Assembly (NCBI RefSeq): GCF_009495355.1
Contig: NZ_VZAD01000080.1
Span: 1 to 35,033, forward strand
Origin: Segatella copri
GTDB lineage: Bacteria; Bacteroidota; Bacteroidia; Bacteroidales; Bacteroidaceae
DNA length: 35,033 bases
Direction of reading: 5' to 3'
A model generated the notes under the pieces. The model was not told the origin of the DNA, searched no databases, and saw only the letters and a list, made by a program, of their open reading frames with translations. Both the position numbers and the translations under genes were made by a program. Positions 1-7,655 of this stretch are shown in pieces. The number at the start of each line of letters is the position of its first letter. Position 1 is the first letter of the stretch.

Positions 1-5
1 CAAAA

Positions 6-52
6 TAGCCCAGGGCATTGCCCTGGGCTAAGAGCTTCTGCCCCTTCAGGGC
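6..52. repeat. REP-like double hairpin
   Basis: A perfect 11-bp inverted repeat (TAGCCCAGGGC, 3-nt loop ATT, GCCCTGGGCTA) at 6-30 is followed at 40-52 by a second small hairpin (GCCC, 5-nt loop, GGGC). The two-hairpin layout, GC-rich in an AT-rich intergenic region, resembles dispersed extragenic palindromes. Only one copy lies in this window, so repetitiveness is inferred. It could also be a terminator for a gene to the left of the window. Confidence 0.5.
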
Positions 53-66
53 GTGTGGAACATATT

Positions 67-82
67 TGCGAAAGTTGAGTAA
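67..82. repeat. Copy of a dispersed 16-nt repeat
   Basis: TGCGAAAGTTGAGTAA occurs here and, with one mismatch, at 17465-17480. A further variant follows immediately at 17481-17496. The match with 17461-17480 extends to 20 nt (63-82). All copies lie outside genes. The role is unknown. Confidence 0.5.
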
Positions 83-153
83 GTAATAGAAATTTTTAGG
101 TTCTTTTACTTCTTCATTATCAAAAGTTGTTTAAATAATTATCGAATTCAAAT

Positions 154-900
154 ATGTCAACAGTAAAAATCAAGACTACAGAGGGCGACATCATCGTGCG
201 CCTCTACGACGAGACTCCTCGTCATCGTGACAACTTCATAAAATTGGCTAAGGAAGGATACTTCGACGGCACACTGTTTCATCGTGTCATCAAGGACTTT
301 ATGATTCAGGGCGGCGACCCCGACAGCAAGAATGCTCCCAAGGGAAAGATGTTGGGAACGGGCGGCCCCGACTATACCATCCCTGCCGAGATAGACTGTC
401 CACGCCTGTTTCATAAGCGTGGAGCCTTGAGTGCTGCCCGCTTGGGCGACGAGGTGAACCCACAGCGCGAGAGTAGCGGAAGCCAGTTCTACATCGTGTG
501 GGGCAAGACTTATCGACAGAATGAGCTGCGCCAAATGGAGAAACAGATGGCGATGCAGGCAGAGCAGAATATCTTCAACGAGTTGGCTCGCGAGCATCAT
601 GATGAAATCATGAACCTGCGCCGCAGTCGTGACCGTGAGGGACTGATGAAACTCCAGGACGAGCTTGCCGACGAGACTCGCAAGCGCTGCAGGGAGCAAG
701 GCTATCCCAAGTTTACCGACGAGCAGACCAAGGCTTACACCGAGCTGGGCGGCACACCTTTCCTCGACGGACAGTACACCGTGTTCGGTGAAGTGGTAGA
801 GGGGCTCGATGTTGTGGAGAAGATTCAGAATTGCGAGACTCTTCGCGATGACCGTCCCAAAGAGGACGTCGTGATGCAGGTCGAAGTGGTCAATGAATAA
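154..900 (+). CDS. Cyclophilin-type peptidyl-prolyl cis-trans isomerase
   Basis: This is a 248-residue cyclophilin, an enzyme that catalyses cis-trans isomerisation of Xaa-Pro bonds. The family core is visible: FHRVIKDFMIQGGD at 42-55 (catalytic Arg44, then Phe49 and Gln52), GSQFYIV at 109-115 and the closing strand TPFLDGQYTVFGEV near 201-214. The Trp that binds cyclosporin in eukaryotic cyclophilins is replaced by Phe203, as in many bacterial forms. Between the core segments sits a charged, probably helical insertion at about 120-195 that makes the protein longer than a minimal cyclophilin of about 165 residues. There is no signal peptide, so a cytoplasmic location is inferred. It converges on the next gene with a 27-nt gap. 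I see no clear consensus promoter upstream. Confidence 0.93.
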   Translation: MSTVKIKTTEGDIIVRLYDETPRHRDNFIKLAKEGYFDGTLFHRVIKDFMIQGGDPDSKNAPKGKMLGTGGPDYTIPAEIDCPRLFHKRGALSAARLGDEVNPQRESSGSQFYIVWGKTYRQNELRQMEKQMAMQAEQNIFNELAREHHDEIMNLRRSRDREGLMKLQDELADETRKRCREQGYPKFTDEQTKAYTELGGTPFLDGQYTVFGEVVEGLDVVEKIQNCETLRDDRPKEDVVMQVEVVNE

Positions 901-927
901 AGGAATCTCAAATTTGTATTTGTTTAT

Positions 928-1797
928 TTACTTGCTGAGATCGAAACCAACGCGGATGCCATCATAGTTTTTGGAGATTTCGCCGATAGTACCGAGAGTG
1001 GTGTTGCCGCTCAGGGCAGTCAGTGTCTGGATGATGGTAAGCAGTTTCTTCGACTCGAAGAGAATGCTGATGCCAGATGAGTTCTTGGTGGCGAAACCAT
1101 TGAGGCTGAGCAACAGACGGCCTTTCAGGTCGATGGCGTGAGTCTTCTCGTCGAAGGTGTAAGTGCCGCTCCACGACTTTCCGTCTATCTTGGCATTGAA
1201 GGTGCCGTCCTCGTTGAACTTGAAGTATGTGTTCGAACTGCTGAATCCAGCTTTCTGATAATAGGTGCTTAACTTTTCCTCCACCTTCTTGGCAGCGATT
1301 TCGCCACCCGCTTTCGCCAACAGGTTCTCTGAGGTAAAGGCGCAGCCAGGCGATTTATATTTCCATGTGTGGGCGCAGAGGTCGGCTTTCTTGAATGTGG
1401 TTGAGCCAATCACGTTGTCGAGAATGCTTCCCACGATGCTTCTCACCTTGCTTGTGGTGGAGCCTGTGCTGTTGCTGCTGTTTCCGCCAGCATAGCCCAA
1501 GAGTTCTGCTAATACTCCTACGGCAGAAGACTTGACAGTGTCGGCAGAATGTGTCTTGGAAGAGTCTGTCGTGGCTGTGGAAGCTGTTGTTGCGGTCGAT
1601 GTTGAAGATTTGGAGGAAGTCTTCTTGGCAGTGGTGGTAGACTTCTTCTTAGTAGTGGCCTTCTTTTTCTTGGTTGATTTCTTGGCAGGAAGGCTGCTCA
1701 TTTCGGATGTTGTGACGCTCTCGGCGCATGTCTCGTTGGCAAGGCTGCCTGTGGTGCATGTCAGCACAAGGGCAACCATCATGAATACTTTCTTCAT
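928..1797 (-). CDS. Exported DUF4923 family protein
   Basis: A 289-residue protein with a signal peptide (MKKVFMMVALVLTCTTGSLA, residues 1-20). A very Lys/Ser/Thr-rich, probably disordered linker covers about 38-90. The globular C-terminal region (about 92-289) begins at a Gly/Ser stretch and contains CAHTWKYKSPGCAF and a lipocalin-like run of alternating strands (TYFKFNEDGTFNAKIDGKSWSGTY). This arrangement is what I know as DUF4923, a Bacteroidales family of exported, lipocalin-like proteins of unknown role. The domain name is from recognition, not a search. The Lys-rich linker may contact the cell surface or nucleic acid, but that is speculation. It is transcribed away from the next gene; a near-consensus -7 box (GATATTTG, complement of 1913-1920) lies about 115 nt upstream. 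Confidence 0.8.
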   Translation of the reverse strand: MKKVFMMVALVLTCTTGSLANETCAESVTTSEMSSLPAKKSTKKKKATTKKKSTTTAKKTSSKSSTSTATTASTATTDSSKTHSADTVKSSAVGVLAELLGYAGGNSSNSTGSTTSKVRSIVGSILDNVIGSTTFKKADLCAHTWKYKSPGCAFTSENLLAKAGGEIAAKKVEEKLSTYYQKAGFSSSNTYFKFNEDGTFNAKIDGKSWSGTYTFDEKTHAIDLKGRLLLSLNGFATKNSSGISILFESKKLLTIIQTLTALSGNTTLGTIGEISKNYDGIRVGFDLSK

Positions 1798-2158
1798 TTT
1801 TGTTGATACTTTTTTGATGTTTTCAAGTTGAAGAACTCCTTTTTTCTCTCTCTTTTGACCTCTGAATCTCTTGTGTTCAGAAGCCCAGTGTGGAGTTTAT
1901 GCTTTTTCGGGTGCAAATATCGCAAAAAAAGCGCAGATGGAGAAAGGGAAATGGATATTTGTTGTAGGTTTTTCCCTATTTCTCCTTGATTTATGTCAAA
2001 AAATGAGGTTTTTAGTGTTCTTTTCTCACTATTTTCGTGGTGCTTGTAGTCAGAATGCTTTACCTTTGCATAAGATATACTGCGCTCGGCAATCTGAAAG
2101 TAAACTTTCATTGCGCTCGCTTGTAATATCTTTGCAACATTACAAATCGCAATAGGTT
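1798..2158. promoter_or_regulatory. Gene-free region with promoter boxes, palindrome and flanking direct repeats
   Basis: About 360 nt without a convincing gene. On the plus strand two TAnnTTTG boxes are present: TACCTTTG at 2061-2068 and TATCTTTG at 2127-2134. The second ends 25 nt before the start codon of the small ORF at 2159. Between them lies a 16-nt palindrome TGAAAGTAAACTTTCA (2095-2110), bracketed by direct repeats TGCGCTCG at 2081-2088 and 2112-2119. The symmetric site just upstream of the second box is where an operator would sit. That function is inference. Confidence 0.45.
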
Positions 2159-2278
2159 ATGGATTATAGTTTAATTAAGGTCAATGCAGAGGTAGAGAAT
2201 CTTGCACAGGACAAATGCCAGCAGATTCTTCATGACCGACGTGAAGCCCTCGCTAACAAGGTTAGAAGAAGAGCTTAA
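2159..2278 (+). CDS. Small basic ORF, 39 residues
   Basis: The reading frame gives a 39-residue protein starting MDYSLIKVNAEVENLAQ and ending in a basic tail (DRREALANKVRRRA). It is predicted to be one amphipathic helix with a charged end. I do not recognise a family. Support for a real gene is the TATCTTTG box 25 nt upstream, the simple coding-like composition, and a strong hairpin terminator 75 nt downstream. Against it are the short length and lack of a recognised homologue. It could also be the visible part of a small regulatory RNA running from about 2141 to 2400. Confidence 0.45.
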   Translation: MDYSLIKVNAEVENLAQDKCQQILHDRREALANKVRRRA

Positions 2279-2353
2279 AAACAGGAGAGATTGTTTTCTC
2301 AAAAAGACACAAAAAGAATTGACATTCCGGGAACGTCGTTTCCCGTGTAACGT

Positions 2354-2397
2354 AAAAGGTCCCGTTGACAGAACTTGGTTCTGCGACGGGACCTTTT
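2354..2397. terminator. Long hairpin terminator, probably bidirectional
   Basis: A perfect outer stem AAAAGGTCCCGT / ACGGGACCTTTT continues into an inner CAGAAC / GTTCTG stem. It lies between the small plus-strand ORF (ends 2278) and the minus-strand M16 peptidase (ends 2450), and A/T tracts flank both sides. A weaker hairpin (CGGGAA / TTCCCG, 2328-2345) precedes it. Confidence 0.8.
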
Positions 2398-2449
2398 ATG
2401 GTTTTATTGTTTTCTTTAACTTCCCATTTCTGAAAAGTTCGTTGAGTTT

Positions 2450-5278
2450 TTATTTTCCAGCCTCTTCCTTGGTAGCCTTCATGATGACTTCCAGGTGGTT
2501 GCCTGGCTTGAGGACGATATTCTTGAGGAAGTCGCCTATAGCCTTGCCGTCGACGCTGCTTACTGTCTTCACGTAATCAGTGTGCAGGTCGATGCCGTTG
2601 ATGACATAGTTGCGCAGGATGCCAGTCCAGTAGCCATTGGTCTTGGCGTCTACCGAAGCCTGCTTGGTCAGAATCTCCTTGATCTTCTGCAGATCGCTGG
2701 CGTTAGGCTGTTCTATGGTAGTCTTCAGACCAGAGAAGAAGTAAGGCAGAGCCTCGTCGAGCTTCTCGGGGTTGAGCTGTGCGCTGCCGGTCAGGCTGAG
2801 TGCCAGCTGTCCGTCCCAGTCGAGCTCCATGCTTGCCTCGGCTCCTGCATGGTAGGCAGCACTCAGCTTCTCGCGTATGTTGCGCAGATAGTCCATCTGG
2901 AGCAATCGTGCAGAGATGTCGGCGAGCACACTTGTCTGCAGGGTGTAAGGAGTCTTGGCGTACCATATCTCAGTCACCTGCGACATTGGGTTCTCCATGC
3001 TCTTGGTGAAGATGTTCTTCACCTCGCCTGTAGCTACAGGGATAGCCTTGTTCTTCAGCTTGGCGCCCTTGCTTGGGATAGAGGCGATGTACTGCTCGAT
3101 GAGTGGCAGGAGAGTGGCCTCGTCGTAGTTGCCCACGAAGAAGAAGGTGAAGTCCTTGGCATTGGTGAACATCTGCTTGCCCAGTTCGAGCACGCGGTCG
3201 TAGTTGACAGCATCGAGGTCTTCGGTCTTAGGGATGCGTGCCATCTTGTTGCCCATGTAGATGGTGCTCTGCAGCGAATCCTGGTAAACCATCTCTGGGT
3301 TCTTGCTCTGGTTGGCAAGAGCGGTCTTGATGGTGCTCAGGAGGTTGGCAGCCGATTTCTCGTCCTTGCTCAGCGCTGTCATCTTGAGGTAGATGAGCTG
3401 CATGAGGGTTTCGATGTCCTTAGGAGTAGAGTTGCCTGAGAGTCCATGCTTGAAAGGAGTGATGGTGTAAGCCACGCTTGCCTGCTTGCCTGCGAGGGCT
3501 TTCTCGAGGTCGTTGCTTGAGAACTGGCCCAGACCGCTGGCGTTGAGCAGCATGCCGCCCATGAAGGCGAAGGTGTAGTCGGCCTTGTCGAGTGCTGCGT
3601 AACCTACGTTGGCTGTGGCAGCAAACTGTATCTCGTTGTCCTTGTAGTCGGTCTTCTTCAGCACCACCTTGGCACCGTTGGAGAGGGTGAGGGTCTTGAA
3701 TCCCAACTTCTTGTCTTCTGCTGTCTTTTTGATCTTGCCAGCCTTAGGCTTCTGGGCGATGAGAGGCTCCTGCTTCACATTGTCCACATAGGCCTCGAGC
3801 TTCTCGCCGCGCACCTGCTTCACGATGTCGGCAAGCTCCTGCTCGGTGGGATAAACAGCACCGTCGGCCTCGCGCATCATGACGAGTGACACCAGGTTGG
3901 TGTCGGTTTCGCAAATCAACTGCTTGGCGTACTGGTTGACAGCCTCTACAGGGATGTGAGGCACCAGCATCTGATAAATCTGATATTCGTCCTCTACCGA
4001 AGGGATAGGCTCGTTGCTGGTGAAGTTGTCCACATATTGAGTGGTGAACTGTTCGTTCTTCATCTTGTCGCGATTGGTGTAAACCTTCTCCATCTGGCTC
4101 ATAAACTCATCCTTGGCACGCTGATACTCAGTGGCAGTGAAGCCGAAGTCGTGTGCACGCTTCAGTTCGCGCATCACGGCGGCATAAGCCTCCTTCATCT
4201 GTCCGTCCTTGGCAGCGCCGAAGGAAGTGAGCGCCTCCTTGGTGCTTGAGAGCAGATAGTCGCCAATGCTGGTTCCTGCCTGCAGATAAGGGCAGTCGGG
4301 CTCCTGCGATTTCTCGTTGAAGCGGGCATTCATCATGCTGGCAAAGATGTTGTCCATATAGCCTTTGAGCAGATAGTCGACACCGTTCTTCAGCGAGTCG
4401 GGTGTGGCTTCGTGCTTCATGAAGATCTGGAAGATGCCCATCTGCTGCTCCTTGTCCTTGTCTACCACGTAGATGCCCTGGTTGTTGTCGGGCACTTCCA
4501 CGGGCACTACTTTGGCAGCGTTGGCTGGCACCTTGATGCCTCCGAAGAGCTTCTTGATCTGTGCCTCGATATGGTCTACGTCCACGTCGCCGACGATGAT
4601 GATAGCCTGGTTGTCTGGGCGATACCACTTGCGGTAGTAGGCGCGCAGGGTCTCTGGGTCGCAGCCGTCGACGACGCTCATCAGTCCGATAGGCATGCGG
4701 TAGCCATACTTACAGCCAGGGTAGAGCTTAGGAAGGGCACGCTCCAGTATGCGCTGCTGTCCCACCATGCGCATACGGTACTCGTTGTGCACCACGTCGC
4801 GCTCGTCGTTGATGGCTTCTTTGGTGAGAGAGATTCCGTTGCTCCAGTCTTTCAGGATGAGCATACATGAGTCTACTGCCGACACGCGTGTGGTGGGCAC
4901 GTCGGTGAAGTAGTACACGGTTTTCTCAATAGAGGTGTAGGCATTGAGGTTGCGGCCATATTCCACACCGATGCTCTGAAGGTATTCCTGCAGGCTGTTG
5001 CCCTGGAAGTGCTCAGAGCCATTGAAGGCGAGGTGCTCCAAGAGGTGAGCCAGACCGCGCTGGTCGTCGTTTTCGTTGATAGAGCCTACTTTCTGTGCGA
5101 TGTAGAAGCTGGCTACATGCTCAGGGAAACTGTTGTGTCGGATGTAATAAGTCAGACCATTGTCCAAATGACCTATTCTCACATCTTTGTCTACCGGGAT
5201 AGGTGGCATCATCTGAGCCATGGCCTGTCCGGCAGTAAGCAGCACGATGGCTGCAGCAAAAAACTTCTTAAGTTTCAT
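2450..5278 (-). CDS. M16 family zinc metallopeptidase (pitrilysin/insulinase-like)
   Basis: A 942-residue exported protein. A signal peptide ends near AGQAMA|Q (residues 1-21). The inverted zinc motif HLLEH lies at 78-82 within GLAHLLEHLAFNGSEH. The third zinc ligand is Glu159 (INDERDVVHNE), exactly 77 residues after the second His, as in insulysin. The length fits a full M16 protein with an active N-terminal half and an inactive C-terminal half (second M16-like half from about 560). I chose the start at 5278 because the signal peptide begins there and because the likely promoter (5345-5375) lies downstream of the longer in-frame ATG at 5398. It probably degrades peptides in the periplasm or at the outer membrane. 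Confidence 0.93.
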   Translation of the reverse strand: MKLKKFFAAAIVLLTAGQAMAQMMPPIPVDKDVRIGHLDNGLTYYIRHNSFPEHVASFYIAQKVGSINENDDQRGLAHLLEHLAFNGSEHFQGNSLQEYLQSIGVEYGRNLNAYTSIEKTVYYFTDVPTTRVSAVDSCMLILKDWSNGISLTKEAINDERDVVHNEYRMRMVGQQRILERALPKLYPGCKYGYRMPIGLMSVVDGCDPETLRAYYRKWYRPDNQAIIIVGDVDVDHIEAQIKKLFGGIKVPANAAKVVPVEVPDNNQGIYVVDKDKEQQMGIFQIFMKHEATPDSLKNGVDYLLKGYMDNIFASMMNARFNEKSQEPDCPYLQAGTSIGDYLLSSTKEALTSFGAAKDGQMKEAYAAVMRELKRAHDFGFTATEYQRAKDEFMSQMEKVYTNRDKMKNEQFTTQYVDNFTSNEPIPSVEDEYQIYQMLVPHIPVEAVNQYAKQLICETDTNLVSLVMMREADGAVYPTEQELADIVKQVRGEKLEAYVDNVKQEPLIAQKPKAGKIKKTAEDKKLGFKTLTLSNGAKVVLKKTDYKDNEIQFAATANVGYAALDKADYTFAFMGGMLLNASGLGQFSSNDLEKALAGKQASVAYTITPFKHGLSGNSTPKDIETLMQLIYLKMTALSKDEKSAANLLSTIKTALANQSKNPEMVYQDSLQSTIYMGNKMARIPKTEDLDAVNYDRVLELGKQMFTNAKDFTFFFVGNYDEATLLPLIEQYIASIPSKGAKLKNKAIPVATGEVKNIFTKSMENPMSQVTEIWYAKTPYTLQTSVLADISARLLQMDYLRNIREKLSAAYHAGAEASMELDWDGQLALSLTGSAQLNPEKLDEALPYFFSGLKTTIEQPNASDLQKIKEILTKQASVDAKTNGYWTGILRNYVINGIDLHTDYVKTVSSVDGKAIGDFLKNIVLKPGNHLEVIMKATKEEAGK

Positions 5279-5344
5279 AATAGCTGATGTTGGTTTATAT
5301 ATATAATAATGTGTATTTATTCTTCTTTCATAAACTTGATGCTG

Positions 5345-5375
5345 CAAAAGTAGCACATTTCTAATGACAAAGCAA
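5345..5375 (-). promoter_or_regulatory. Bacteroidota-type promoter of the M16 peptidase gene
   Basis: Minus-strand TACTTTTG (complement of 5345-5352) fits the TAnnTTTG -7 consensus. A TTG (complement of 5373-5375) lies 20 nt upstream. It predicts transcription starting near 5338 and a leader of about 60 nt. Confidence 0.6.
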
Positions 5376-5463
5376 GCATTTGGGAAGTTTTTTCCCAAAA
5401 TGCCTGCATTCTTAACATTAAACTAACATTCCACTAACATAACCTAACATTAGGTTCTGTTTT

Positions 5464-6852
5464 TCATCCCTTCGCTTTCAGAAAACTGTTCATCCAGCTG
5501 CCACGATAGAGGCGGATGAGGAACAGGATGCCGCGGAAAGTCAGTTCGGTGGCCATGGCTATCCATACACCTTCCAGGCCGAAGCGCTGCGAGAGGGCAT
5601 AGGCCAGGGTGAGGCGCACCAACCACATTGTTCCCAGGTTGATGGCGGCAGGCTTGAAGGTGTCGCCGGCTCCCACGCAGACACAATAGGTCACGATGCT
5701 GGCAGCAAAGAACGGTTCGGCAAAAGCCTCTATGCGAAGACAGCGTGTGCCTAAGTCGCAGATGGCGTCGACGGGAGAGAGTACTGCCATCATGCCCGGT
5801 GCAAAGAGATACATGACAACACCCATCACTGCCATTACGCCCATGCCGAGACCCACCGTCATGTAGGCAAAATTGCGGCACAAGTCGATGCGGCCAGCGC
5901 CATGGGTCTGACCGACGAGCGTGGTGGCGGCATCGCCTATTCCGTAGCCAGGCATATAGCACAGGCTCTCGGCGGTGATGGCAAATGAGTGTGCGGCAAT
6001 GGCGATGTTGCCCAATGGCGCCACTATCATGGTGCTGACAATCTGTGCACCGCTCATCAGGATGTTCTGTATGGCCAAGGGAATGCTTATCTTGAAGGCA
6101 TTGCGCACGTATTCGCGTACCCAGCTGAAGCGAATCTTGTCCTGACGCAGGTTGAGAATCTTGTTGTGGCAGGCTGCCTGCCAAAGGTTGGGCAGCGAGA
6201 TGCAGACATAAGCCAGGGCGGTTCCGAAGGCTGCGCCCACCACGCCCAAGTGCAGCACATAGATGAAGATGTAGTTGAACACGACGTCGCACAGACAGAT
6301 CAGAATTGCCATGACGCTGGGCGTGTGCATGTTGCCTGCGGCCTTGAGCATCATGCCCGACATGTGGTACAGGTAGACAAAGGGCAGCACGAGGCTGTAG
6401 ACCAGGAAGTAGGCCGATGACTTGTCAGCAATGTCATCGCCTCCGCCCAACCAGTGGGGCAGGGGAGAATGAATGCCCACGCCGATGAGGGCTATCAGGA
6501 TGCTGAAGATGATGCCGCAGAGCAGCGAGTGGCGAAACACCTGACGGGCTTTGCCGAAGTCGTTGGCTCCGATGAAGTGGGCTACCTGAACCGAGAAACC
6601 TGTGGCAAAGGCACTCAGCAGGCTGCCGATAAGCCAGGTGGTGGACTCGATGAGTCCGATGCTCGCTGAAGCCTCTGCACCCAAATGTCCCACCATAGAG
6701 GCATCGATAAAGAACATCATGACGGTGGAAATCTGTGCCAGCATGGAGGGAATACTCAAGCCTACGATGAGGTTCAGTTTCTCACTGCGGTGCATGGAGC
6801 GTCCTGCCCGTATCGATTCCATCAGATATTCTGTCTTTTTGCTATATAACAT
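5464..6852 (-). CDS. MATE family multidrug/Na+ antiporter
   Basis: A 462-residue polytopic membrane protein with about 12 hydrophobic segments and the internal two-fold layout of MATE exporters. The N-terminal half carries IPSMLAQISTVMMFFIDASM and GSLLSAFATGFSVQVAHFIGA; the matching segment in the C-terminal half is GIGDAATTLVGQTHGAG. These fit the family pattern of a conserved hydrophobic helix followed by VAQ/GQ-x-x-GA. MATE proteins export cationic compounds in exchange for Na+ or H+; the substrate cannot be read here. The start at 6852 (MLYSKKTEYL) gives a normal family length; MESIRAG at 6822 is an alternative. No TAnnTTTG box lies within 70 nt upstream; the nearest strong promoter is about 400 nt away (7249-7278), which would give a very long leader. 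Confidence 0.92.
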   Translation of the reverse strand: MLYSKKTEYLMESIRAGRSMHRSEKLNLIVGLSIPSMLAQISTVMMFFIDASMVGHLGAEASASIGLIESTTWLIGSLLSAFATGFSVQVAHFIGANDFGKARQVFRHSLLCGIIFSILIALIGVGIHSPLPHWLGGGDDIADKSSAYFLVYSLVLPFVYLYHMSGMMLKAAGNMHTPSVMAILICLCDVVFNYIFIYVLHLGVVGAAFGTALAYVCISLPNLWQAACHNKILNLRQDKIRFSWVREYVRNAFKISIPLAIQNILMSGAQIVSTMIVAPLGNIAIAAHSFAITAESLCYMPGYGIGDAATTLVGQTHGAGRIDLCRNFAYMTVGLGMGVMAVMGVVMYLFAPGMMAVLSPVDAICDLGTRCLRIEAFAEPFFAASIVTYCVCVGAGDTFKPAAINLGTMWLVRLTLAYALSQRFGLEGVWIAMATELTFRGILFLIRLYRGSWMNSFLKAKG

Positions 6853-6921
6853 AATGTTTGTACTGCCATTTAATGTTTTCTGTTGAACTGCCCAGTAGTA
6901 TGTAGGAACAGTCAAAGCGAG

Positions 6922-6957
6922 AAAATGGCGATCCCTCCTAAAAGGAATCGCCATTTT
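6922..6957. terminator. Terminator-like hairpin
   Basis: An 11-bp perfect stem AAAATGGCGAT / ATCGCCATTTT has an inner TCCT / AGGA pairing (minus-strand reading). The T-run is better on the plus side (TTTTTATG) than on the minus side (TTTTC). As a terminator of the minus-strand RNA it would be modest; as an attenuator before the MATE gene it is possible. Confidence 0.5.
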
Positions 6958-7106
6958 TATGATTTGAATGTTAAATTTCTATTTATCCCAAAATACAAGA
7001 TCTTATCACCTTTAAACAAAACCTCTATCTATTGGGTTGAATTCAGCGGATAAGAAAAAGAGAATCTTGAAAACTCTTTTCTATATCCTGACTTCATTCA
7101 CTTTTC

Positions 7107-7186
7107 GTCGTCCTTGAATAACAATCTCTTATTTACCTTTAGATTCTAATACCTGTCGTCCTTGAATAACAATCTCTTGTTTACCT
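7107..7186. repeat. Two 32-nt direct repeats, 48-nt period
   Basis: The unit at 7107-7138 and 7155-7186 begins GTCGTCCTTGAATAACAATC and ends TTTACCT. The copies differ at one base and are separated by 16 nt. They lie in the presumed leader/ncRNA downstream of the 7249-7278 promoter. There are too few copies and the spacer is too short for a CRISPR array. Confidence 0.75.
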
Positions 7187-7248
7187 AAAACTAATAACCT
7201 ATCACAATCTATTACCTAACTAAAAACCTAAAACTTATAATTCTAGTG

Positions 7249-7278
7249 CAAAGGTACTACTATTCTCTTAATCTGCAA
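7249..7278 (-). promoter_or_regulatory. Consensus Bacteroidota promoter
   Basis: The minus strand reads TTG (complement of 7276-7278), 19 nt, TACCTTTG (complement of 7249-7256). This matches the TTTG-N19-TAnnTTTG consensus closely and is among the best promoters in the window. No gene starts nearby; the first downstream coding start is the MATE gene at 6852. Confidence 0.75.
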
Positions 7279-7399
7279 TACTTTTGCGTATATTTTTGCA
7301 TGAAAATAACATTTTTTTTGCTTATAAGCCCAAAATGTGTGCGAACACATACACTTGTTTATTCTTTGAAACATATTTTTAGAATTTGAATTTTGGAGC

Positions 7400-7563
7400 A
7401 TCAGGAGTTAAGGAGTTTTTTCAGGAGTTAAGGAGTTAAAGGAGTTAAGACAACAGCTTTGTGGGCTTGTGAATTTTAACATTAAACATTCCCTCAAGGC
7501 TATTGTCTTAACTCCTCAGCGACCGAAGGGAGCGATAACTCCTTTAACTCCTTAACTCCTGAA
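7400..7563. repeat. Large inverted repeat built from AGGAGTTA units
   Basis: The left arm 7420-7447 and right arm 7536-7563 form a perfect 28-bp inverted repeat with an 88-nt loop. Each arm is composed of tandem AGGAGTTA units; a further copy lies at 7402-7417. A second, mutually exclusive pairing exists: AGGAGTTAAGACAA (7440-7453) with TTGTCTTAACTCCT (7503-7516). The region from 7279 to 7600 has no gene. A related TTCAGGAGTTAAAG fragment occurs at 12872-12885. Confidence 0.75.
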
Positions 7564-7606
7564 GAAACTCCCGAAGAAACTCCTCCGAGTTGATGGGGAA
7601 AATAAA

Positions 7607-7637
7607 AAAGTCCTGTGCCGAAGAAGCACAGGACTTT
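7607..7637 (-). terminator. Intrinsic terminator of the FKBP lipoprotein gene
   Basis: A perfect 12-bp stem AAAGTCCTGTGC / GCACAGGACTTT with a 7-nt loop. On the minus strand it is followed by TTTTTTATTTT. It lies 19 nt past the stop codon of the FKBP gene. Confidence 0.9.
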
Positions 7638-7655
7638 CTGTATGGAGGAATAGAA

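Larger units (their letters stand above)
6922..7242 (-). ncRNA. Candidate non-coding RNA or long structured leader upstream of the MATE gene
   Basis: A strong minus-strand promoter (7249-7278) predicts transcription starting near 7242, but no credible reading frame follows for about 390 nt. The transcribed region contains two copies of a 32-nt repeat and ends in a stable hairpin at 6922-6957. It could be an independent RNA of about 320 nt ending at the hairpin, or the 5' leader of the MATE gene with the hairpin acting as an attenuator. The promoter and repeats are seen in the sequence; transcription is inferred. Confidence 0.4.

Noticed and set aside
1794..2155. Open frames on both strands between the DUF4923 gene and the small ORF
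   Set aside because: Low complexity, no recognisable domain, and they overlap promoter boxes and a palindrome.
2202..2576. A 124-codon plus-strand frame
   Set aside because: It runs through the terminator hairpin and into the antisense of the M16 peptidase gene.
5441..5456. AACCTAA/TTAGGTT hairpin as the MATE gene terminator
   Set aside because: It lacks a T-run on the minus strand and is AT-rich; it may be only part of a run of TAACATT repeats.
7107..7186. Possible CRISPR array
   Set aside because: Only two repeats, a 16-nt spacer and no cas genes; better explained as a tandem repeat in a leader or RNA.
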